From Algibacter miyuki (GTDB taxonomy: Bacteria > Bacteroidota > Bacteroidia > Flavobacteriales > Flavobacteriaceae): a stretch of 64,000 bases of DNA. Each line of letters opens with the position of its first letter. Position 1 is the first letter of the stretch. Position numbers and translations under genes: made by a program. Positions 17,951-26,600 of the stretch are shown here, in pieces. The notes under the pieces were generated by a model that was not told the origin of the DNA, did not search any database, and saw only the letters and a program-made list of their open reading frames with translations. Location of the stretch: NCBI RefSeq assembly GCF_042427745.1, contig NZ_JBHMFA010000035.1, one strand, 5' to 3'.

Positions 17951-17970
17951 AAATCCAATCGATTGTATTT
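17951..17970. promoter_or_regulatory. Candidate LacI-family operator in the divergent manA/kdu promoter
   Basis: A 20-bp inverted repeat with a single mismatched pair, core CAATCGATTG, and the central CG typical of LacI-family operators. It overlaps the -33 region of a possible kduI promoter: TTG at 17963-17965, then 18 bp, then TATATTTA at 17984-17991, close to the Bacteroidota TAnnTTTG element. Binding by the adjacent LacI-type protein is inferred. Confidence 0.55.
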
Positions 17971-18036
17971 CAATAAAATTTATTATATTTACAAAGTTTT
18001 AAAATTTACAAAAATCACATACAAATACTAGATAAG

Positions 18037-18879
18037 ATGAAAAACAATTATGAAGTGCGCTACGCCGCATCACCACAAGATGTTAAAACTTACGACACAA
18101 CAAGATTAAGAGACGAGTTTTTAATTGATAACTTAATGGAACCAGATGCTTTAAATTTGGTATATTCTCATTACGACCGTTTTATTTCAGGTAGTGCTGT
18201 GCCAGTAAAAGCGCCATTAACGTTAGAGGCTATTGACCCTTTAAAAGCAGAATTCTTTCTTGAACGTCGCGAATTAGGTATTATCAATATTGGAGGTTCA
18301 GGCACAGTTACTGTAGATGGTGAAGTTTACGAACTTGATAATCGTGAAGCATTATACGTTGGGCAAGGTAATAAAGAAGTTGTTTTTGCTAGCAAATCGG
18401 CTAACGAACCAGCTTTATTTTACTTAAACTCTACACCTGCTCATAAAGCATATCCAAACAAAAAAATTGGAATTAATGATGTAGAAGTTGTACAATTAGG
18501 TGCACCTGAAACGGCTAATGCAAGAACACTTAGAAAATATATTGTAAACAGCGTAGTAGATGTTTGCCAATTACAAATGGGAATGACCGAATTAAAATCA
18601 GGTTCTGTTTGGAATACAATGCCAGCTCACGTGCATGACAGACGTATGGAAGTTTATTTCTATTTTGATGTACCTGCTGAACAATCTGTTTGTCACTTTA
18701 TGGGACAACCACAAGAAACACGTCATATTTGGATGCAAAATAACCAAGCTGTTATTTCTCCAGCATGGTCTGTACACTCTGGATCTGGAACTAGTAACTA
18801 CACCTTTATATGGGGAATGGCTGGTGAAAACTTAGACTACGGAGACATGGATCACTGTAAAATAACTGAATTAAAATAA
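18037..18879 (+). CDS. kduI: 5-dehydro-4-deoxy-D-glucuronate isomerase (KduI)
   Basis: 280-aa cupin-type isomerase that converts 5-dehydro-4-deoxy-D-glucuronate (from unsaturated uronates) to 3-deoxy-D-glycero-2,5-hexodiulosonate. Recognisable segments are RREL near 90, the metal-binding MPAHVHDRRMEVYFYFDVP, and the C-terminal PAWSVHSGSGTSNYTFIWGMAGEN. The length fits the family. It is first in a plus-strand operon with kduD (5-bp gap) and a DUF4861 gene, behind a candidate LacI operator. E. coli KduI/KduD have also been linked to turnover of saturated glucuronate and galacturonate, which matters here because an inositol oxygenase that makes glucuronate lies 4 kb away. No 2-keto-3-deoxygluconate kinase or aldolase was found in the window. 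Confidence 0.95.
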   Translation: MKNNYEVRYAASPQDVKTYDTTRLRDEFLIDNLMEPDALNLVYSHYDRFISGSAVPVKAPLTLEAIDPLKAEFFLERRELGIINIGGSGTVTVDGEVYELDNREALYVGQGNKEVVFASKSANEPALFYLNSTPAHKAYPNKKIGINDVEVVQLGAPETANARTLRKYIVNSVVDVCQLQMGMTELKSGSVWNTMPAHVHDRRMEVYFYFDVPAEQSVCHFMGQPQETRHIWMQNNQAVISPAWSVHSGSGTSNYTFIWGMAGENLDYGDMDHCKITELK

Positions 18880-18884
18880 TAACA

Positions 18885-19679
18885 ATGTCTATAAACTTAT
18901 TCGATTTAACAGGAAAAGTAGCCCTTATTACAGGTGGTACTCACGGCTTAGGACAAGCCATGGCTGAAGGTTTAGGTAACGCTGGTGCCACTTTGGTAAT
19001 CAACGGTGCATCGTCGCAAGACAAACTAAATACAGCTGTAGAACATTATAAATCTTTAGGCATTAACGCTTCAGGATATCTTTTTGATGTTACAGATGAA
19101 GCTCAAGTTATTAAAAACATAGCTGCTATAGAAAAAGAAGTTGGTAACATTGATATTCTTGTAAATAATGCAGGTATTATTAAAAGAACGCCGCTTGAAG
19201 ATATGGAAGTTGCAGATTTTGAAGCTGTAATTAAAGTAGATTTAGTAAGTCCGTTTATTATGTCTAAACATGTTGTAAAAGGCATGATTAAACGTAAAGA
19301 AGGTAAAATAATCAACATTTGCTCTATGATGAGTGAACTTGGTAGAAGTACTGTTGGTGCTTATGCAGCTGCAAAAGGAGGTTTAAAAATGCTAACGCAA
19401 AACATGGCTACCGAATGGGCTAAACACAACATACAAACTAATGGTATTGGACCTGGTTATTTTGCTACTACGCAAACCGCTCCAATTCGTGTCGATGGTC
19501 ATCCATTTAACGATTTCATTATTAACCGTACACCTGCTGCACGTTGGGGAGACCCAAAAGATTTGCAAGGTGCCGCAATATTTCTAAGCTCAAAAGCTAG
19601 TGATTTCGTTAACGGGCAAGTGGTATATGTTGATGGTGGTATTTTAGCGACTATCGGAAAACCTGCAAATGAAGATTAA
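18885..19679 (+). CDS. kduD: 2-dehydro-3-deoxy-D-gluconate 5-dehydrogenase (KduD), SDR family
   Basis: 264-aa classical short-chain dehydrogenase that reduces the KduI product to 2-keto-3-deoxygluconate with NAD(P)H. It shows the Rossmann motif TGGTHGLGQAMA near residue 17, NNAG near 92, the catalytic Ser in ICSMMSE, YAAAKGG carrying the Tyr/Lys pair, and the C-terminal VNGQVVYVDGG. It follows kduI by 5 bp and precedes a DUF4861 gene by 17 bp. The KduI-KduD pairing makes the specific assignment more secure than SDR homology alone. Confidence 0.92.
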   Translation: MSINLFDLTGKVALITGGTHGLGQAMAEGLGNAGATLVINGASSQDKLNTAVEHYKSLGINASGYLFDVTDEAQVIKNIAAIEKEVGNIDILVNNAGIIKRTPLEDMEVADFEAVIKVDLVSPFIMSKHVVKGMIKRKEGKIINICSMMSELGRSTVGAYAAAKGGLKMLTQNMATEWAKHNIQTNGIGPGYFATTQTAPIRVDGHPFNDFIINRTPAARWGDPKDLQGAAIFLSSKASDFVNGQVVYVDGGILATIGKPANED

Positions 19680-19696
19680 TTTAAAGTCTATTTATT

Positions 19697-20872
19697 ATGA
19701 ACAGAAATAAAATTTTAGCCGGTATTTTTTGTACCGCCATACTTGCTTCATGTAATCAAAAAGAAGACACAAAATCAATTGTTGTAAAAAACACTTTAGA
19801 TTTTGAAAAAACTTTTGAAACAGTAGAATTAACATCTACTTTTTTAAATGTTACCGATCTAACAACTGTTGGAATTCGAGATGCTAAAGACGGCACTTTA
19901 CAAGTAACGCAAACGGTAGATAATGATGGTGACGGTACAATGGACGAAATTTTATTTCAACCTAAAATAGCTGCAAATTCAGAAAAAACATTTGAAATTG
20001 TAACCATTACAGAAGCTGAAAAGCCACAAGCTGAAGAACTTTGTTATTCTCGTTTTGTACCAGAACGTACAGACGATTATACATGGGAAAACAACAAAGT
20101 AGCTTTTCGTGTTTATGGACCTGTTGCTCAAAAAATGATTGAAGATGGCACACCTGGTGGAACACTTTCTAGTGGTGTAGATGCCTGGTTGAAAAAAGTA
20201 GAATATCCAATTATTAACAATTGGTATAAAAAGAACGCTATTAAACCTGGCGCTTATCACGAAGCTTCTCCGGAAGGTCGCGATAATTTCCACGTAGGGG
20301 TTAGTAGAGGTGTTGGTGGTATTGCTGTAAAAGCAGATACAACTTACTACTTCTCTAAAAACTACACAAAATGGCGCACCATTACTACAGGACCACTTAG
20401 AACGAGTTTTCACTTAGAGTATGCAAATTGGGATGCTAACGGAAAGTTGATAAAAGAATCTAAAACTATTAGTTTAGATTTAGGAAACAACTTCTCGAAA
20501 TTCACAACAAGTATTGAAGGTACCGATACTATTTATGCTGGCTTAACCCTACATGAAAAAGATGGTAAAGTTACCGGAAGTGATGAAAATGGATGGGTTA
20601 GCTACTGGCAACCACACTTCGAAACCGAATTAGCAACAGCTATTGTAGCCCCTAAAGGAACATTTTTAAGCTACAATACTTATGATACTGAACAAAAGGA
20701 TTTAAGTAACGCTTACGCGGAATTAAAAGTGACTAATAACGAAGTGGTGTATTACGCAGGTTTTACTTGGAGCGAAAGCAACCAATTTAAAAACAGCCAA
20801 GAATGGGAAGCTTATTTAGATATGTTTTCTAAACAAATTAACACACCTTTAGAAGTGGTTTTGAATAAATAA
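19697..20872 (+). CDS. DUF4861-family lipoprotein
   Basis: 391-aa exported lipoprotein with the lipobox ILASC (Cys near residue 19). It resembles DUF4861 proteins, which in Bacteroidota commonly neighbour uronate-catabolism genes. Visible features are a D-rich stretch (DNDGDGTMDEILFQP) and conserved Trp/Tyr-rich beta segments (GAYHEASPEGRDNFHVGVSRG; GWVSYWQPHF; YYAGFTWSES), compatible with a large beta-sandwich. No catalytic motif is recognised, and the enzymatic activity of the family is not something I can state. It is the third gene of the kduI operon and is closed by the terminator at 20901-20953. A periplasmic role on uronate-containing oligosaccharides is inferred from context. Confidence 0.75.
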   Translation: MNRNKILAGIFCTAILASCNQKEDTKSIVVKNTLDFEKTFETVELTSTFLNVTDLTTVGIRDAKDGTLQVTQTVDNDGDGTMDEILFQPKIAANSEKTFEIVTITEAEKPQAEELCYSRFVPERTDDYTWENNKVAFRVYGPVAQKMIEDGTPGGTLSSGVDAWLKKVEYPIINNWYKKNAIKPGAYHEASPEGRDNFHVGVSRGVGGIAVKADTTYYFSKNYTKWRTITTGPLRTSFHLEYANWDANGKLIKESKTISLDLGNNFSKFTTSIEGTDTIYAGLTLHEKDGKVTGSDENGWVSYWQPHFETELATAIVAPKGTFLSYNTYDTEQKDLSNAYAELKVTNNEVVYYAGFTWSESNQFKNSQEWEAYLDMFSKQINTPLEVVLNK

Positions 20873-20900
20873 CTTCATACTATTTCTAAGTCATTTTATT

Positions 20901-20953
20901 AAAGTGATTGTTTCTACTCTTTTATCTAAAGCATGAAACAATCACTTTTTTTT
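20901..20953. terminator. Intrinsic terminator between the convergent DUF4861 and symporter genes
   Basis: A 14-bp perfect stem (AAAGTGATTGTTTC with GAAACAATCACTTT) and 20-nt loop, followed on the plus strand by a run of T that overlaps the stop codon of the convergent symporter gene. The A-rich left flank makes it partly usable on the minus strand. Confidence 0.9.
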
Positions 20954-22532
20954 ATGATACATTTCCTAATAATATGTAGATAGCAACCGTTACTACACAA
21001 AGGAAAATAGCCATAGGCTTGGTATATTTCCAGGTTTTCATTTCTACAAATAAAATATTATCCTGTTGCATTTCTTGCGTTGGTGGATAAAAGTAAGATA
21101 CCGCAAACATTACGATCAGGTTTAAAACAAATTCTATTCCCCAAATGTGAACAAAATGAATATCAACTTTAAATATAAACGTGGTTAAAATATAAAACGT
21201 TAAACCAACAAACAAAGCCGCCTTTGCTCCCATCGCCGATATCTTCTTTATAAAAAACCCTGCTAACATTATAGAAGCAATCGGAATAAAGAAAATACCA
21301 TTAAGTTGCTGTAACAATTGATACAAACCATCTGGCGCATTGGCCACCATTGGGGCTACCAAAATAGCAAAAACAGCTAAAACTAAAGAGGTTAATTTCC
21401 CCACTTTCACCAATTTCTTATCGCTACAATCTTTCCCGAAATGACGCTTAAAAACATCGATACTAAAAATAGTAGCAGCACTATTTAAAACACTATTAAA
21501 GGTACTTAAAACAGCTCCCATAACAATAGCAGCAAATATACCTACTAGGCCTACAGGCAGTACTTTTTTAATTAATTCTGGGTAAATCATATCTTGGTTT
21601 TCGTACATGTTATCACCAAAATAATAAAACCCAATAACGCCTGGTAGAATAATTATAATCGGTACCAATATTTTCAAAACACCAGTAAACAGCAGTCCTT
21701 TTTGAGCTTCAACTAAATTCTTAGCTCCCAAAGCACGCTGAATAATGGTTTGATTCATACTCCAGAAATACAGCTGATTGATAATTAATCCCGTAAACAA
21801 CACTTCGAATGGTAATACCGAATCTTTAGCACCAATCACATTAAATTTTTCCGGACTATGATTATATACTTTACTTAAACCTTCAAAAGGATTCCCGTCA
21901 CCAATACTAACTAAAGCAATTAACGGAATGGCCAAACCTCCAATAAGTAGTCCGTAACCATTAATTGTATCAGAAACTGCAACAGCTTTTAATCCTCCGA
22001 AAATGGCGTAAATAGAACCTAAAATTCCCACGGCAACAACGGTAATCCAAAGTCCTTCTTTTTTTGAAACTTCTAATACTTCAGATACGTTAAAAATACT
22101 TTCTAAATTTATGGCACCGGTGTACAATACTATAGGTAATAAGGTTACAATAAAGGAAATCATTAAAAACAAAGCCACCAAAGTTCGGGTGGTACTATCA
22201 AATCGTTTTTCTAAATATTCGGGTATGGTTGTTAAACCCATTTTTAAATATTTGGGCACAAAATAAATGGCTGCAGCTACTAAAGCTAATGCTGAAGTTA
22301 CTTCCCATGCTATAATAATGAATCCATTTTTATACGACGAGCCATTCATCCCGATAAGATGTTCCGTAGAAATATTGGTTAACAACATAGACCCCGCAAT
22401 AACAACACCTGTTAAACTTCTTCCTCCAAGGAAATAGCCGTCTTTTGAGTTTAATTTTTCTTTCCGAAGTTTGTACCAAGAATAAAAAGCAACAAAGAGT
22501 GTAAAGCCTATAAACGTAAGCGCAGTGTACAT
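20952..22532 (-). CDS. Sodium:solute symporter (SSS/SLC5 family)
   Basis: 526-aa inner-membrane protein with about 14 hydrophobic segments. SSS signatures include GYFLGGRSLTGVVIAGSMLLTNIS near the N-terminus, FVPKYLKMGLTTIPEYLEKRF, NQTIIQRALGAK and STFNSVLNSAATIFSIDVFKR. It belongs to the SGLT-like branch that carries hexoses, myo-inositol or uronates; the exact substrate cannot be read from the sequence. It lies 153 bp downstream of the inositol oxygenase gene on the same strand, which makes myo-inositol or glucuronate plausible cargo. The upstream gap contains paired palindromes (22593-22637) that could be regulatory. Confidence 0.9.
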   Translation of the reverse strand: MYTALTFIGFTLFVAFYSWYKLRKEKLNSKDGYFLGGRSLTGVVIAGSMLLTNISTEHLIGMNGSSYKNGFIIIAWEVTSALALVAAAIYFVPKYLKMGLTTIPEYLEKRFDSTTRTLVALFLMISFIVTLLPIVLYTGAINLESIFNVSEVLEVSKKEGLWITVVAVGILGSIYAIFGGLKAVAVSDTINGYGLLIGGLAIPLIALVSIGDGNPFEGLSKVYNHSPEKFNVIGAKDSVLPFEVLFTGLIINQLYFWSMNQTIIQRALGAKNLVEAQKGLLFTGVLKILVPIIIILPGVIGFYYFGDNMYENQDMIYPELIKKVLPVGLVGIFAAIVMGAVLSTFNSVLNSAATIFSIDVFKRHFGKDCSDKKLVKVGKLTSLVLAVFAILVAPMVANAPDGLYQLLQQLNGIFFIPIASIMLAGFFIKKISAMGAKAALFVGLTFYILTTFIFKVDIHFVHIWGIEFVLNLIVMFAVSYFYPPTQEMQQDNILFVEMKTWKYTKPMAIFLCVVTVAIYILLGNVS

Positions 22533-22592
22533 ATAGTTAGTTTAGTGGTTAGTTGGTATTGAAATTTAAAAGTCGAAAATTTCAACATAAAT

Positions 22593-22637
22593 TAATTTGT
22601 CAAATTACAGATATCACATCTTAATTTGACAAATTAA
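22593..22637. repeat. Paired palindromes that also form one hairpin, upstream of the symporter
   Basis: TAATTTGTCAAATTA (22593-22607) and TTAATTTGACAAATTAA (22621-22637) are each palindromic around one base and are reverse complements of each other. The 45-bp unit is therefore either two operator sites with centres 29 bp apart or a 15-bp stem with a 13-nt loop. It lacks a clear U tract, so an operator is slightly preferred. Confidence 0.5.
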
Positions 22638-22685
22638 CTATAGCTGCCAAGGTTACTCAGCGTTTTTATAATCTATTTCGAAGTT

Positions 22686-23564
22686 TTAAAACTTCAATGT
22701 ATCTGGTAAATATTTCGCGACCAAATCTTTATAATACGGTAAAAGTTCTTCCGCATTTGGTGGTACTGGTGCTTTTGAATATAAATCGTAAGGGTTAAAT
22801 ATTTTTACCCATTCGAATAATTCCACATCTTTTTCATTCATTAAATGCGTATAATCGTTTTCACGATGCTGTGAGTAAAATGAATGATAACGAATCATAT
22901 ACAACGCTGAATCTGGTAAATAATCTTTCAGAATTTGGTATAAGTATTCATCGTGCCCCCAACTCATTTTCACATTATCTAATCCACAATTTGGAGTATA
23001 AACGCCGTATTTAGTATTGTAACGCGGATCGTTATAATCGGGGTTTGCTTTAAAGAATTCTGGATATACAATTTTATCTGAATACGCACAACCTACCGGA
23101 AATGTATCGCCAACAACAGCCCATTGCGGCTCTCCAAACAGGCATAATATTTTACCTAAATCGTGAAGAAATCCTGTGAGCACAAACCAATCGGGATGTC
23201 CGTCGGCGCGAATAGCTTCTGATGTCTGTAAAAGGTGCTGTAACTGATCTAAATCAATATCAGGATCACTATCATCAACCAACGTATTTAAAAAGTCTAC
23301 GGCTTCCCAAATAGACATTTCTTTTCTATCGAACTTTAAAAACTCAGCTTCTTTCTTACACACAAAATCGTACGTTTGAAACTCGTGATTCACCTTATAA
23401 AATTCGCGCACGGTATCTAATCGTTCAGAATCTACATAATTTCTAAATTCCTCTTTTTCTTTTTTAGCGTCTTCCGGATCTGGATAACGGTCTAATAAAT
23501 TGTCTTCCCAATCGTCAATATTCTCCATTGGATTTTGGAGATTTTTGTTCAAAGATTCTTTCAT
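22686..23564 (-). CDS. Inositol oxygenase (MIOX)
   Basis: 292-aa di-iron oxygenase that cleaves the ring of myo-inositol with O2 to give D-glucuronate. The HD-domain metal ligands known from mammalian MIOX are all recognisable: His110 ([12 protein letters not shown]), His134-Asp135 (FLHDLGKIL), His204 ([10 protein letters not shown]), His227 (IRYHSFY) and Asp260 (FNPYDLYSK). The signature [16 protein letters not shown] is intact. The length matches the animal and plant enzymes, and there is no signal peptide, so it is cytosolic. The ATG at 23564 is used; an internal Met at residue 13 is possible. Its promoter carries the same 27-bp operator as the SusC and DUF1080 promoters, so it should respond to the same HTCS. 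Symbols vary, so none is given. Confidence 0.95.
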   Translation of the reverse strand: MKESLNKNLQNPMENIDDWEDNLLDRYPDPEDAKKEKEEFRNYVDSERLDTVREFYKVNHEFQTYDFVCKKEAEFLKFDRKEMSIWEAVDFLNTLVDDSDPDIDLDQLQHLLQTSEAIRADGHPDWFVLTGFLHDLGKILCLFGEPQWAVVGDTFPVGCAYSDKIVYPEFFKANPDYNDPRYNTKYGVYTPNCGLDNVKMSWGHDEYLYQILKDYLPDSALYMIRYHSFYSQHRENDYTHLMNEKDVELFEWVKIFNPYDLYSKAPVPPNAEELLPYYKDLVAKYLPDTLKF

Positions 23565-23597
23565 TGCTCTAATGTGAATTAGTTTAATTTTCTAACC

Positions 23598-23652
23598 GCA
23601 ATTTAAAAGATAATAAAAAAAATTAAATGGATTAATACATCAAAAACATGGA
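23598..23652 (-). promoter_or_regulatory. Third copy of the TCCAT direct-repeat operator with -7 element, in front of inositol oxygenase
   Basis: On the minus strand TCCATG at 23652-23647 and TCCATT at 23631-23626 are 21 bp apart, with TTTTGA beginning two bases after the first TCCAT. Exactly 20 bp beyond the second repeat lies TAAATTGC (23605-23598), a TAnnTTTG-like -7 element. The leader to the ATG is 33 nt. The layout matches the two divergent copies at 46402-46595. The gap after the HTCS stop codon at 23670 is just large enough to hold it. Confidence 0.8.
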
Positions 23653-23669
23653 GAAATGATATCAGAATC

Positions 23670-26600
23670 CTATTTAAGCAGCTTACTTGGTGGGTAACCA
23701 AATTGCTTTTTAAAACAACGACTAAAATACAAAGGATCGTTAAAACCTACTAAATCCGTGACTTCCGAAACATTATGTTTTTTCGTTTTTAGTAATTGTA
23801 CCGATTTTTTTAATCGAATGGTTCTAATAAATTCATTCGGAGCTAAATCTGTCAATTCTTTTATTTTTCGATATAATTTTGATGAACTCACACCCAATTC
23901 CTGACATAAAAACCCTGTTGTCAAATCGGGTTTACTGATGTTTTCTTCAATTAGTTTTGAAATCCTTCCCATTAAAACTTCATCCACCGGTGAATGCGTT
24001 AACAAACCAATTTCACTATCGGCATCATCAGAAAATTTCGTTTTTAATTCCAGTCGGGTTTTTATAATGTTAACCATAATTGATTTCAATAAAGACGGAT
24101 CGAAAGGTTTTACCAAATACCCATCGGCTCCTACATTAAAGCCCCTAACTTTATCTTCATTTTCTGAAAGCGCAGTTAATAAAACCACTGGAATATGACT
24201 GATAAACTCATCATTTTTAAGTTCTTTACAAAACTCAATACCGTTCATAATGGGCATCATAACATCGGCCACGCATAAAATAGGTTTTACTTGTCGGCAA
24301 ATTTGAAGTCCTTCCTCTCCATTTTCAGCTTCGTAAACTTTGTAATAGTTAGACAGGTAATCTATCAAATATTTTCGCAGCTCCGTATTATCCTCAATAA
24401 CCAATATTTTCTCTTTAATCTCCGTATTGGTCGTTACTTTCTTTATTGGTACTTCCGGAATCTGCGCATCTTCATTAGCATTCGCAACAAACTCAAAAAC
24501 TTCATTTTTCTTATAAAGCTCACGACTTATTGGAATTTCAAAAGAGAACACACTTCCCTTCTTAGGCGTACTTTCCACCGTAATACTGCCTTTATGTAAA
24601 TCGACCAAAGCTTTTACTAGAGACAAACCGATACCGGAACCCGTGTTATTTTCGATACTATTTGTGGCTTGATAAAAGCGTTTAAATATTTTTTCTTGAC
24701 TTTTTTGCGGGATACCAATACCATCATCGCTCACTTCAACCACCAAGTAATCGCTGCTGTCGCTTTTTAGACGAACAAACAAATCGACATGCCCATATTT
24801 ATTGGTGAATTTTATAGCATTAGACAATAAATTGTACAGAATTTTATCATACTTATCCCGGTCTATCCAGCCGAAAAGCGAATCGCTTTCTGTATTAAAA
24901 TTAAGCTGAATTTCTTTATTGTATGCAAACTCCTTAAACGAATCAAACGTGTTTTGGGTGTATTGCAAAATATTGGTTCGTGAGACTTTAAGTTTTAACT
25001 CGCCTGTTTGTGCTTTTCTAAAATCGAGTACCTGATTTACCAAATTCAACAGTCGACTTGCGTTTTGATGAATTAAATTATAACGGCTCTTTTGGTAGGT
25101 GCTGCTATACTCCTTGCTTTCTTCAATTAACTGCTTTACAGGGCCAATAATTAAGGTTAATGGCGTGCGCAACTCATGCGAAATATTGGTGAAAAACCGT
25201 AATTTTTCATTATTTAATTTAATATCACGTTCTCTATTTACCTTTTCGGTTACCAATTCTTGCTTCAAGCGCATTCTGTTCTTTACTTCGCGCCTTACCA
25301 AAAACAACACCAATCCGAGTGTTAAAATAAACAATATTAATGCTTGATATGTTAACCAAAATGGGCGTTCAATTTTAATATTATAACTCACCACATCACT
25401 CCAATGCCCATCACTATTACACGATTTTATTTTGAACACATATTTCCCCGGAAATAAGTTAGTATACTGTACTGTGCGAGAATTACTGCTTGTGGCAATC
25501 CATTTTTTATCGAAACCTTCTAATTGATATTCAAACTTATTTAATTTTTCGTTTGCATAAGACGGTGTGGAGAACTGCAGCGAAAAATTCCTGTTATCAT
25601 AATTTAAGGTGATACTTTTTTCTTGGTTGAAATCTTTTTCTAAAGGAATTTCTTTATTGATTTCCATGCCCGGAATCAAGATTTCATTCTGAATTTTAAT
25701 TTCAGTAATAATAGGTTTCGGCGATAATTTATTCTCTTTTATGGTATACGGAGAAAAGTAAATAACACCGTTTTTTCCACCCAAATAAATATCGGAATCT
25801 CCAAATTTGTAAAATCCTCTAGAACTAAAGTAATCCAAACGATTACCACTATTAACATGATAAATATTATAATCGAAACTATCCAATTTCAATCGAGCAA
25901 CACTGTTATTATTCACATTTAACCATAAATCGCCAGCGCTATCAATAAGTAAATCTGTTACCCATTTCCCAGCTAATTCTTTAGGTTCTTCCAACGACTG
26001 AAAGTTATTATCACTACTATCAAAAAAGCATAAACCATTTCGGGTTGCTGCCCAAAGTGTCCCCGATTTATCAAAAACAATATCACTTACATTATCATGA
26101 GCCAGTCCTTTATTTTCATTCAAAAAAGACGTGTAAACGACTTCGGTTTTCGAAGTTAAATCATACTTTACAACCCCAGTTTCGGTAGCAAACCAAACCA
26201 TGTTATTTTCCCCCTTGAGAACCTCGTTTATTTCGCTGCCTTTTAGCAACCGTTCTTCAGGTCGGTTTTTAGTTATATTTTCGGTATCCAAAATTAAAGC
26301 GCCTTCACCAAAAGATCCAACAACCAATTGATTATTTCCTAAATTATCAAAAGCTACTACTGGCGATTCTTCAAAACCAATATCGACTGTTTTTGAAGTA
26401 TTTTTTACATAATCATAAACCAAAATTTGACCGTTCCACAAGCCACAATAAAATATTTTACCGTCAAGAGAATAAATACTAGCAATATCTTTTTGATTAA
26501 TTTCTAAGGGATTAAAATGATCTTCTTTTGAAATATAAAGTCCATTATGGCGCGTTGCCACAATAATTTCGCCTGTATACGCTGTCGCAAAACCACGAAT

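Noticed and set aside
24291..24599. Various open frames of 60-140 codons opposite the large genes (this one opposite the second HTCS as an example)
   Set aside because: They lie fully inside confident genes, have no recognisable domains or neighbours in register, and their compositions reflect the complementary strand.
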